The notes under the pieces: model-generated
The model's database searches: none
Told to the model about the DNA's origin: nothing
Seen by the model: only the letters and a program-made list of their open reading frames with translations
Made by a program: the position numbers and the translations under genes
From: Inia geoffrensis
Lineage: Eukaryota; Chordata; Mammalia; Artiodactyla; Iniidae
Direction: 5' to 3'
DNA: 64,000 nucleotides
Assembly: GCA_036417435.1 (NCBI GenBank)
Contig: CM070903.1
Location: 53,792,001-53,856,000 of the forward strand
Part shown: piece by piece, positions 38,022 through 48,655 of the stretch
How positions within the stretch are numbered: the first letter of the stretch is position 1
How the letters are laid out: every line of letters begins with the position of its first letter

Positions 38022-38246
38022 CAATGGTTCTCAACCTAAGGTGATTCTGTACCTCCCCCACCCCCCTCCAGGGACCTATGACAATGTCTGGAGATGTTTT
38101 TGATTATCACAACTTGGGGGTACCACTAACATCTAGATGACAGTAACCAGGGATGTTGCTAATCATGCTACAATGCACAGGACAAACACCCACAGCAAAG
38201 AATGATCTGGTCCAAAATGCAACAGTGCTGAGATTAAGAAACCCTG
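38022..38246 (+). mobile_element. MER20-like hAT element
   Basis: Begins CAATGGTTCTCAACC and ends GAAACCCTG, with GACAATGTCTGGAGATGTTT, ATTATCACAACTTGGGGGTA and GCTACAATGCACAGGACA inside. Length near 220 bp fits a full element. The flanking 8-mers (TCTTGGGC, CCTTAGGT) are a decayed match. Confidence 0.85.
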
Positions 38247-38965
38247 CCTTAGGTTTATTTCCCATGGAAATAGGTCTTTGTTTTTAGGGAAATTTTTATG
38301 GAATTTAAGAATGTTACCTAAATCTGTAGATGAGTTTTGAAAATTTGTGAGAAGGCAGGTTGTATTTCTTTAAAGCCGTAACTTTTGTATGAGATGGAAA
38401 GCAGTTCTGAAGGGTACGTTTCACCTGGGGAAAAGAAAAGACAAACCTCACTGTCACATTTGTATTCCAAGAACATTCAGCCAACCTGATAACCCTCTTA
38501 GAGGGTTCAGATTTCAGGCTGCCTGCTCATGGACTCACACAAGGCTAAGTGCCTACTACATTTCATGATATTCATTGACTAAATGACAACAATGACAGTA
38601 AATTTGAGTTGACACCCTATGGCAGCAACAAAACAGGAAAGGAAGGAAGGAGCATTCCAAGGGCACAAATACAGCAAGTATCCTTTTATAGTTTCCATGT
38701 GAGCCGGTGACTTTGTTGTTATGCGCTGATACCGTCCATTGTTGAGTTAAGCTGGCCCTATGCCACAATATCTCAAGTTTAGCTCAGACAAACAATAGCT
38801 ATAGTCTCTTGATACTTAATGCTAGAGGTAATTTTTAACTATCTTCTAATTTTTTTAGATCTCAGTAGAACATAGTAAGAACCTGTTGGTCTGAATACAG
38901 ACCTATTACTGAGGAATATAACCCTATTTCATAACCATTGACTCACAGTTACCTAACAGCAGGGG

Positions 38966-38968
38966 AGT

Positions 38969-39004
<36 letters not shown>
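38966..39004. repeat. (GT)n microsatellite
   Basis: About 18 GT units with one TA interruption. Confidence 0.95.
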
Positions 39005-39006
<2 letters not shown>

Positions 39007-39061
39007 AAAATGTACAAACATTGCCTTGGCTTGTCTTCTAGCCACCCTTTCCCCACCACTC

Positions 39062-39087
39062 CACACACACACAGACACACACACATA

Positions 39088-39133
<46 letters not shown>
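39062..39133. repeat. (CA)n microsatellite
   Basis: Long CA run with two short interruptions, complementary to the GT run 58 bp to the left. Confidence 0.95.
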
Positions 39134-39134
<1 letters not shown>

Positions 39135-39359
39135 CTTTAGAAGGCCCTCTGCTGCCCTCTTTTTCTATTTGGCTCCTATCACCTAGTCTACAGATTTCAG
39201 ACTGAGAGTCATTCTAGTGGGAGAAGCACTTCCCTAGAAACACTGAAATCACTCCTTTTACTGTAGCCTCAAGTGGAACTAGGTATCTCCCCTTCACAGT
39301 GCTTGTCACATTTGTTACACTTTTAAATTTATATCTGTTTGTATTATCAAATAGCCCAG

Positions 39360-39475
39360 CAGCCTTCCTCACTAGAGTATAATCTATCTGTTCCTGCTCA
39401 GTATTTTATCCCCAGCACTTAGCTTGGTTTCTGGCACATAATAGGATATCAAATATTTGTTAAAAGCATGAATAA
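39360..39475 (+). repeat. L2 3' terminus
   Basis: TTTTATCCCCAGCACTTAGC, TTTCTGGCACATAATAGG and AAATATTTGTTAAAAGCATG, the classic L2 end. Confidence 0.8.
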
Positions 39476-39479
39476 AAAT

Positions 39480-40200
39480 TAAGCTCATCTTTTCAACAGC
39501 TCACCCCAAAACACTTACATTTCTAAATTCTCTCATTCCGTTGGTGTTCCCATCATCTCCTAAACCCGAGGCCCAAATTTTCAGACTTCTTTGGCTTCTC
39601 TCTTTCTCTCTTGCTACCCACATCTAATTGTTTGCCAGGTATCATTGATTCTGCCTCCAAAGCACATTTCCCACAAACCTTTTCAATGCCATTACCACTA
39701 CTTCCTGGTGCAGGTCCACCCCATCCTATCTCTGGGCTATTGCAAAATCACCCTACTGGGTTTCAGATCTAATCTCTTCTTACCTCAATTTTTCTTCCAG
39801 CCTTCCAAAAACACTGTTCATGTTGCTCCTGTGATCAAAATGACTTTAGGATTCTTAACTTTCTGTTCAATATAGCAACCAGCCTGCAGGTTCTCTATGA
39901 TCTTGACTCAATGAACTTGAAACATTAACTTGAAACATTCTCTGTCTAACATCTTATATTCCAATCAAACTGAAATATTTTGTGTACCCAGCACATCCCT
40001 CACGTTTACCACTTCCAGGACTTTACCTCTTATACTTTCCTATTCTTGTCCTTCAAGTACAAATTCTACTTTCCTTTTCTAGACTACCTTTTTACATCCA
40101 GGGACTCTTTCTTATTTGTCATTGCATAGACTACAGTGATTAACATCAGGGCTTTGGACATAAATAATGTTCAACAGATATATTTGATGAATTATTTCAT
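39480..40200 (+). repeat. L2 fragment
   Basis: CTACCCACATCTAATTGTTT, TCTGGGCTATTGCAAAATCA, CATGTTGCTCCTGTGATC and a terminal CAGGGACTCTTTCTTATTTG in L2 order. Separate from the L2 end immediately to its left. Confidence 0.75.
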
Positions 40201-41740
40201 TCCTTTCTCTTTTTTCTATGCTTTAGCCTATAAAGGGGAAATATTTTCTTATGTATTTTATTTTGTTCTTTCAGAGATTTTCCATGCCTTTTTTTTTTTT
40301 TTTTAAAGGCAGCCCCAAAGTAAGATTTTATGAAGTCTTTCCCCCTTGCCTTTTAAGAATGCTTCATTTAAGAAAAAACTGAGAAAGTAATAAGAGCAGG
40401 ATTTTGAAATTATGATCTAGGAACAATGAGCACCAACACTTGTTAAAGATTTGTGCTTTTCTCTACTCAAAGATGACATGCAATTCATAAACTGGTCAAA
40501 GACTGGATAGGGATGAACTTTATCTAACTTAACAATATATACTATCAGTAGTAAAATAGTAGCCCTAGAAAACTTTACATTGGCTTTTACTGCAATATTA
40601 ATCTTTCATTTCAGGAAATACCTTAACTGTTTTTGAGGACGTTAAACACGAGTGTTCTAGACACTTTAAGCTAAGGCAGTTTACCACAGTATTGACTGTA
40701 TTTCTTTCTGTGGTGGTCAGCCTAGAAACTATGATTCTGAATTGCTAACACCATAGGTTTCTTTTTCTTTTCTGAAAAACAACTGAAGTTTTCAAAATAG
40801 TGTTTTTAATAATTATACCCTACCAAATGTTTTGTCCATATTTTCTAGTTTTACATTTTAAAGCAGATTTTGTCTTCCATTTAAATATTCTTTCTAAATA
40901 AACCATATAAGTATATATTACAATTTTTACTAAGCAGATATTCACTTCTTTCTTTATCTTAAATTTCTTATATAGTTTACTGCTCCAAGCCATAGGCACA
41001 CACACACACAGTATGTATAGTATAAAAGATTTATAGATTAAAAGAAGAATATAAACGTACATAGTATGAAGTTTAAATACCATTTTTAAAGCACCATCAC
41101 ATATAAAAATCATGATGGTAAAACCACAAACTAACCAATGCATGGAAATCTTTCTTTTTAAGTTTCAAGCCTCTTCCAAACAGAATTTAAAGCCACTGAA
41201 GACCTTTCTCTGGAGTAAACTTAATGTGCATGCGTGGAAGTATCTAAAAATAAAATAATCCCATTTTTGCACCATTTCAAATTTAACTCTTGTGGTCACG
41301 AAACCTACGGTGCAAGTCATCTTTCAAAATTGAGATGTGGTATGGAAACTGCCCATTATCCGTTAAGATGCCTTAGTATATGGCAAGAGGAAAGTTTATT
41401 TACTTAAAAGTGAAACCACAGCAAAGAAATCCTACATTAATTGAGTTTATTTTAACATCAATTTAATGGTTTTTTATTAATTTCTTCTCACTTAGGTAAA
41501 GGTAATTTGTGAAATAAAAAATATTATTTAAAACATTGATGATCAGGGAAATGTTGAGGAAAGGCCCTTGTTTTTGTAACAGCTGAATTGAATTAATAGA
41601 ATATCTCACTCAATAACAGCAGTGACAACTATTATTATTACTTATGCACTTGGTAGCATTTTATAGTTTTTATATTTTAGTTTATGGAATTCATGGAAGC
41701 TTTTTGTAGCATGCAGATTTGCCTTGGGTATAAGTAACTA
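40201..41740. other. Intergenic stretch, nothing recognised
   Basis: AT-rich. Holds a T run near 40290 and a short CA run near 40998. No gene or named repeat. Confidence 0.5.
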
Positions 41741-42003
41741 ACATCTTGACACTTATCAGCTTGCATTCTTGAATATTTACCAGGTACTATGCAAAGTATT
41801 ATGCTTGTATTTTCTCAGATAATCCCCTAATTCTTACAACACCCCTGTGAAGTAGGTGCTATGAACCTGCTTTAAAGAAATTGATGTATAGAAATTAAGT
41901 CGTTTGCCCAAATCACACAGCTAGAAAGTAGCAAAACTTGGATTCAAACTCAGGCTCTTTGGAGTCCAGAGCCCATGCTTCAAACTCTCTTACAGTATTG
42001 CCC
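41740..42003 (+). repeat. MIR SINE
   Basis: Nearly full MIR: 'ttaccaggtactatgcaaagtattatg', TACAACACCCCTGTGAAGTA, the core AAATCACACAGCTAGAAAGT and the 3' part TTGGATTCAAACTCAGGCTC. Confidence 0.92.
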
Positions 42004-42458
42004 CCCTAAACTAGGCTTTCCTGACCTAAGACACAACATTTAATCGTAACAACGACAAGAAGCAGAAAATATTATTTCTATATTAAAAATTGAAATTGTG
42101 CCTCAAACAAATCAGCTTCCAACTAAGTGTTGAAGATACAAATCAAGTTTTGTCTAAATTTAGAACCATGCTGTTTTCACCATACTAGTCCAACTGGACT
42201 TTCAGCTAGCATGGAAATGGTCTCCCTCGGTTGTCCAATAAAGTAGTCACTAGCACATGTGGCTGGTGAACACTTAAAAGTTGGCTAATGCTAGTGAAAA
42301 ACTACATTTTAAATTTTACTTATTTATTTATTTTTTTGACTCCCATCGCCCATTTCTCCCACCCCCCAACCCCTTGCCTCTGGCAACCAACGATCTGTTC
42401 TGTATCTTTGATTTGAGCTTGTTTTTGTTTTTTAAGATTCCACATATAAAAGAGATCA

Positions 42459-42651
42459 CTTTATATATAAAATAGATAACAATAAGGATAATAATATAGC
42501 ACAGGGAACTATATTCAGTATCTTGTAATAATCTATAATGGAAAAGAATCTGAAAAAGAATATATATAACTGAATCACTTTCCTGTATACCTAAAACTGA
42601 CACAACGTTGTAAATCAACTATACCTCAATCACAAAACAACAACAACAACA
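42459..42651 (+). mobile_element. L1 3'UTR insert inside an older L1
   Basis: Sense L1 end: TAGCACAGGGAACTATATTC, ATAACTGAATCACTTTCCTG, CGTTGTAAATCAACTATACC, ending in (CAA)n. Flanked by AAAAGAGATCA at 42448-42458 and AAAAGGGATCA at 42652-42662. Confidence 0.85.
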
Positions 42652-42693
42652 AAAAGGGATCATACAGTATTTGCCTGTCTTTGTTTAACTTAC

Positions 42694-42842
42694 TTTTTTG
42701 TAAAGGTTGGGCATGCCAAGATTTATTTATTTGGCTACAACGAGCAGCTTGCAGGATCTCAGTTCCCTGGCCAGGGATTGAACCTGGGGCTACGGCAGTG
42801 AAAGCCCAGAATCTTAACCACTAGACCACCAGGGAACTCCCA
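42694..42842 (-). mobile_element. CHR-type SINE inside an older L1
   Basis: Reverse orientation tRNA-derived SINE: ends CCACCAGGGAACTCCC, with a B-box-like AGGGATTGAACCTGGGG and tail ATTTATTTATTT. Short target repeats (TAACTTAC and TGACTTAT) flank it. Shorter and more diverged than the other CHR copies. Confidence 0.8.
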
Positions 42843-43317
42843 TGACTTATTTCATTTAGCATAGTGCTCCCAGGGTCCATCCATGTTGTTGCAAATGTCA
42901 AGGTGTCATTCTTTATAGGCTGTATAATAGTCCATTGTATATATATATATCACATCTTTTTTATTCATTCACCCATCAGTGGACACTTGGATTGCTTCCA
43001 TGTCTTGGCTGCTGTAAACAATGCTGCAACGAACATGGGAGTGCAGATATCTTTTCAAGTTAGTGTTTTTATTTATTTTGGATAAATACTCAAAAGTGGA
43101 ATTGCTGGATATGATATTTCTATCGGCACCAATTTACATTCCCACCAACAGTGCACGAGGGTTCCATTTTCTCCACATCCTTACCAGCACTTGTTATTTC
43201 TTGTCTTTTTAATAATATCTATTTTGACAGGTGTGAGGTGATAGCTCATTGTGGTATTGATTTGCATTTCCCCTGATGATTAATGATGTTGAGCATATTT
43301 TCATTACATTTTCAAAT

Positions 43318-45890
43318 GAATTACATTAAAATTCAAACACACTGTGTGTTGTGTTCTCTAACCAGTCTGTTATAAAATATAACTTCAGCATTTTTGCAAA
43401 TTTTCAGTCATTCTAAAATGTGTTTTAATGGCCTAATGCAGGCTACTCAATTTACGAGTAGGCAGTAAACCCTTTCCCAATTTCCTCAAATCCAAAGCAG
43501 ATTGACAGAAATTATAAAAGTCCTTAGGTTAAAATTATCAAATTGGAACTACTGGCCTATAGACAAAATTGACTTTTCATTCTCTGGTAATTATCTCTTT
43601 ACATGATAAATAAACATATGATATGGCAATCGAATTTCTAGTATTTGTAAATTAAAAGCATTTGCAAACACTAATGAAGAAATAATTTCACGTATGATAA
43701 TTTCAAAAATGAGATTGTAAAAGAAGCATGAGGTGTTGCTTCATGATACATCAATATTACTTTGATTTTTTAAATAAAACCTTTATTCTTTGGTTTATAT
43801 TTATACAACTCCCATTTTGATGTAAGTAAATGAAATTTACTATTTCCTATGAAAAATATTAGAGGTGAAGAGACATAAAGTGGAAGAATGCAGTGTCCTT
43901 GAATCGCCAGATAGAGGAAAGTCACTGATGTGGGAATGATAAACATTATAATCAGAATATTACATGAATAAGAAACTTCTATGATGTTAAGAGACTAAAA
44001 TTTGGAAGTTTGTTATTTGTTAGTCAATTGTCAAAATGTTTCATAAAAGTGATTTAATAAAATTCATATTTAGCAAATAAAGTAAACTTCTGATTTTTCT
44101 GTGGATTAGTTATGATATTCTGATATTCATGCATTTTCTAATTAACTCTCATAGATAAAGTTTAACATCATTACATTATTTCTTCTATATGTTTTAAAAA
44201 CTTAAACTTCTATGATATTCCCTTATAAAACCCAATTAATTTTTGTTGGTTTGAAATTTAACTACTGAAGCCAGAGAACACATTACAGAAGCTATTATAA
44301 TTCAAGAATATTTTTTTCTGCAAATGAATGGTCATAACGGAAATTTACAATTTAAAAACTAATTAAATGGGAGTATGTTCTAGTAATTGATGTTCTAGTA
44401 ATTTTGCTGGTGAGCAAAATTCTGTTAATATATGTCAGGCCATACTTCATTTGACATTTGCCTGATATTATATTATCTGTGATTACAATTATTGATATTA
44501 TGACCGGAACCAATAGCTATTTCTTTTATATAAATAATTAGAGTTTTATTTTAAAACTTCTGTAACTCAATTCTTAAAAATAAAATGTAAAATTTGTGTT
44601 AGTACAAAAATCTCAGTGGCCTTACTATTTTTTGATAAAAGTGGAGAAATATTTATTCTGATATATCTTATGACATATTTAGATCCTTGGAGGCAGGGAT
44701 CTATTTTATCTATCTATTCACATATACATATAAATATGCTCACAGATACAATGTTTGGTCTTCCATCTGACCCCTACTCAGAGTATGGGTATGGAGCTTC
44801 TACAGTCTGTTTGCTCAACAAAACCCCACTTATACACTGTCTCTTTTCTCGAAATGAGCACCAGATTCATACATGACACTAGCAGTATGTCTGTGTTATG
44901 TGTTTATGTCTATGTCTGTTTAAATTGTGCATTTATACATGGAAGAGGATAGATGAGAACTCTTACTCAACATGTTTGGGTATCCCACCTTCTTGGAGAC
45001 ACTTGTTATAGAAAAGTGAAAAACTACAGGTCTCTGCCTGCAAGCATCTTACAGCACTAACAAACATTTTTGGTAATAATAATTAGTGCTTATCTTAAGG
45101 GTATAATGATATATTTGGTTTTAGCACTAACAATTATTTTAATGTAGAGTTTTACTGCTTTTTGTGCTGAAAAGAGTCAATCGTTAAATTATGTTTACTC
45201 AAGGAAAAAGACTTGCAACTTGTCTAGTTGCTATGGGAACTCTTTTGTTCACTAAATTAACCTACGCAAGAAAAGAAACTTCGTAAATGGTTAAGGCAAT
45301 ATATACTTATTAAATAAAATTTGGAAAATACTAAATAGTATTTTTAAAATGCCACCCATAATTATTTCACCAAACACACTCTGTTAATATTTTGAGATGC
45401 TTCCCTTTTATTTCACTGCACACATTTTTTGTTGTGGTAGTGGTATTTGAATCATTTGCACATTTTTGCATCACTGTTTTCCAGTTAACATTATAGCATA
45501 CTTTTTTCACTAAAGTTATATTTCAAAAAGAGACACACACACAAAGCACATAAGATTATATGTTCTTTAAATATCATTTTGCCATCTTGCATGTTAATGC
45601 CTTTAAAACAATCTGTGATAAAGTGCATTTATATTCCTTCTCCAACTGTTCCTTATAACACATTTGCTCTCAAAAATTACCCCATTCTGTAGTTCAGAAT
45701 CCATTTTACTTCATCATCACTTAACATATTGCCATATATGGGCAGGCTTTTTACAAGGTTTACTCATGGTTATGTGTCAGACTAACTTCTAACACAAACG
45801 TACTTTTGGAGAAATTATCTGTGGTGATTATGCCACATATGTATTCCTCTCTGTTCACATATCCCTCTCTATGAGTGTTCGTTCTCCTTT
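43318..45890. other. Intergenic stretch, little recognised
   Basis: AT-rich, no gene. 45290-45500 (AAATTTGGAAAATACTAAAT, 'cacccataattatttcacc') has the look of an old LINE remnant, unassigned. Confidence 0.4.
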
Positions 45891-46200
45891 GGCTCCAACT
45901 TTCATTCACTTACTCATTTGGTGAATATTTATGGAGCATTTAACAAGACAGGCGTTGTGCTAGACACTGGGCTATAATGGTGAGTAGGGCACAGTTTTGA
46001 CAATCAATTACTATATAATGTGATAAGTGCTGACTGGCAGAAATAGAAGGTATTTTGGCAGAAGTAGTAAAGGTCTGTCTTAGAGGATCAAGAATAGCTT
46101 TCTTGAGAACATGGCTTTATCAAATGGAATACTGCCAGGTTAGGATATGGCTGATGGCCAGGAAAGGAAGATCTAGCTATTATAAAGAACCTCCTTGAAC
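45890..46200 (-). repeat. L2 fragment, antisense
   Basis: ATTTGGTGAATATTTATGGA, AGGCGTTGTGCTAGACACTG then 'gataagtgctgactggcag' follow the reversed L2 3' end. Cut on the right by the L1 at 46205. Confidence 0.6.
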
Positions 46201-46204
46201 ACAG

Positions 46205-47706
46205 ACTGCAGGGGGTTAGTGCGCCACGGCTAGCCGGGAGGGAGTTTGGGGAAAAGTCTGGACCTGCCGAAGAGGCAGGAGACTTTTCTTCCCTCTTTGT
46301 TTCCTGGTGCGTGAGGAGAGGGGATTAAGAGCGCTGCTTAAAGGAGCTCCAGAGACGGCTGCGAGCCGCGGCTAAAAGCGCGGACCCCAGAGGCGGGCAG
46401 GAGACGCTAAGGCTGCTGCTGCCTCCACCAAGAAGCCTGTGTGCGAGCACAGGTTACTATCCACACCCCCCTTCCAGGGAGCCTGTGTAGCCCTCCACTG
46501 CCAGGGTCCAGGGATCCAGGGACAACTCCGCTGGGAGAACGCACGGCGCGCCTCAGGCTGGTGCAACGTCACGCTGTCCTCTGCCGCCGCAGGCTCCCCG
46601 CACTCCATGCCCCTCCCTCCCCCCTGGCCTGAGTGAGCCAGAGCCGCCGAATCAGCGGCTCCTTTAACCCCGTCCGGTCTGAGCGAAGAACAGACGCCTT
46701 CCGGTGACCTACACGCAGAGGCGGGGCCAAATCCAAAGCTGAGCCCCTGGGAGCTGTGAGAACAAAGAAGAGAAAGGGAAATCTCTCCCAGCAGCCACGG
46801 AAGCAGCGGATTAAAGCTCCACAATCAACTTGATGTACCCTGCATCTGTGGAATACATGAATAGACCACGAATCATCCCAAATTGAGGAGGTGGACTTTG
46901 AGAGCAAGATTTATGATTTTTTTCCCCTTTTCCTCTTTTTGTGAGTGTGTATGTGTATGCTTCTGTGTGACATTTTGTCTGTATAGCTTTGCTTCCACCA
47001 TTTGTCCTAGGGTTCTATCCGTCCGTTTTGTTTGTTTTTTAAAATATTTTTTCTTAATAATTATTTTTTATTTTAATAACTTTATTAAATTTTATCTTAC
47101 TTTATTTTACTTTATCTTCTTTCTTTGTTTCCTTCCTTCTCTCCTTCCTCCCTCCCTCCCTCCCTCCCTCCTTTCTTTCTTTCTACTTTTTCTCCCTTTT
47201 ATTCTGAGCCGTGTGGATGAAAGGCTCTTGGTGCTGCAGCCAGGAGTCAGTGCTGTGCCTCTGAGGTGGGAGAGCCAACTTCAGGACACTGGTCCACAAG
47301 AGACCTCCCAGCTCCACATAATATCAAATGGCGAAAATGCCCCAGAGATCTCCATCTCAACACCAGCACCCAGCTTCACTCAACGACCAGCAAGCTACAG
47401 TGCTGGACATTCTATGACAAACAACTAGCAAGACAGGAACACAACCCCACCTATTAGCAGAGAGGCTGCGTAAAATCATAATAAGTCCACAGACAACCCA
47501 AAACACACCACCAGACGTGGACCTGCCCACCAGAAAGACAAGATCCAGCCTCATCCACTGGAACACAGGAACTAGTCCCCTCCACCAGGAAGCCTACACA
47601 ACACACTGAACCAACCTTAGCCACTGGGGACAGACACCAAAAACAAGAGGAACTACGAACCTGCAGCCTGCAAAAAGGAGACCCCAAACACAGTAAAATA
47701 AGCAAA
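46205..47706 (+). promoter_or_regulatory. L1 5'UTR with internal promoter
   Basis: GC-rich start (46205-46800) followed by an AT- and pyrimidine-rich half with a CTTT/CCTT tract at about 47096-47200. Artiodactyl-type L1 5'UTRs act as internal promoters, but I see no proof of activity here. Antisense frames of up to 150 residues in the GC-rich part are not supported as genes. Confidence 0.6.
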
Positions 47707-48597
47707 ATGAGAAGACAGGAAAACACACAGCAGATGAAGGAGAAAGATAAAAACCCACCAGACCTAACAAATGAAGAGGAAATAGGCAGTCTATCTGAAA
47801 AAGAATTCAGAATAATGATAGGAAAGAGATCCAAATTCTTGGAAAGAGAATAGACAAAATGTAAGATACATTTAACAAGGACCCAGAAGAACTAAAGACG
47901 AAGCAATCAATGATGAACAACACAATAAATGAAATGAAAAAGACTCTAGATGGGATCAATAGCAGAAGAACTGAGGCAGAAGAACGGATAAGCGACCTGG
48001 AAGATGAAATAGTGGAAATAACTACTGCAGAGCAGAATAAAGAAAAAAGAATGAAAAGAACTGAGGACAGTCTCAGAGACCTCTGGGACAACATTAAACA
48101 CACCAACATTCGAATTATAGGGGTTCCAGAAGAAGAAGAGAAAAAGAAAGGGACTGAGAAAATACTTGAAGAGATTATAGTTGAAAACTTCCCTAATATG
48201 GGAAAGGAAATAGTCAATCAAGTCCAGGAAGCACAGAGAGTCCCATACAGGATAAATCCAAGGAGAAACGCCAAGAAACATATTAATCAAACTGTCAAAA
48301 ATTAAATACAAAGAAAACATATTAAAAGCAGCAAGGGAAAAACAACAAATAACACACAAGGGAATCCCCATAAGCTTAACAGCTGATAGCTCAGCAGAAA
48401 CTCTGCAAGCCAGAAGGGAGTGGCAGGACATATTGAAAGTGATGAAGGGGGAAAACCTGCAACCAAGATTACTCAACCCAGCAAGGATCTCATTCAGATT
48501 TGATGGAGAAATTAAAACCTTTACGGACAAGCAAAAGCTGAGAGAGTTCAGCACCACAAAACCAGCTTTGCAACAAACGCTAAAGGAACTTCTCTAG
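47707..48597 (+). pseudogene. L1 ORF1, broken
   Basis: ORF1 encodes the trimeric RNA-binding chaperone of the L1 particle. An ATG at 47707 opens MRRQENTQQMKEKDKNPPDL; the frame ends at TAG 48595-48597. In between are a frameshift at about 47830 and a stop at about 47868 in the shifted frame, then a middle frame from 47910 (coiled-coil MMNNTINEMKKTLDG and RNA-binding IRIIGVPEEEEKKKG), then a second shift before 48303 returning to the first frame. At least two frameshifts and one stop. Confidence 0.88.
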
Positions 48598-48655
48598 GCA
48601 AGAAACATAAGAGAAGGAAAAGACCTACAATAACAAACCAAAAACAATTAAGAAA

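Larger units (their letters stand above)
42315..43304 (-). mobile_element. L1 3' end, antisense, carrying two later insertions
   Basis: Reverse of the L1 ORF2 end and 3'UTR: TCCATTGTATATATATATAT, GGACACTTGGATTGCTTCCA, ATTCCCACCAACAGTGCACG, GGTGTGAGGTGATAGCTCAT. Flanking duplication TACATTTTAAAT at 42303-42314 and TACATTTTCAAAT at 43305-43317. Interrupted at 42459-42651 by another L1 and at about 42694-42842 by a SINE. Confidence 0.88.

Noticed and set aside
40820..41143. 107-residue hydrophobic frame
   Set aside because: AT-rich composition gives Ile/Phe/Tyr-rich strings; no start context, splice sites or homology recognised.
46372..46824. 150-residue antisense frame
   Set aside because: Lies in the GC-rich L1 5'UTR; low-information sequence with no recognisable domain.
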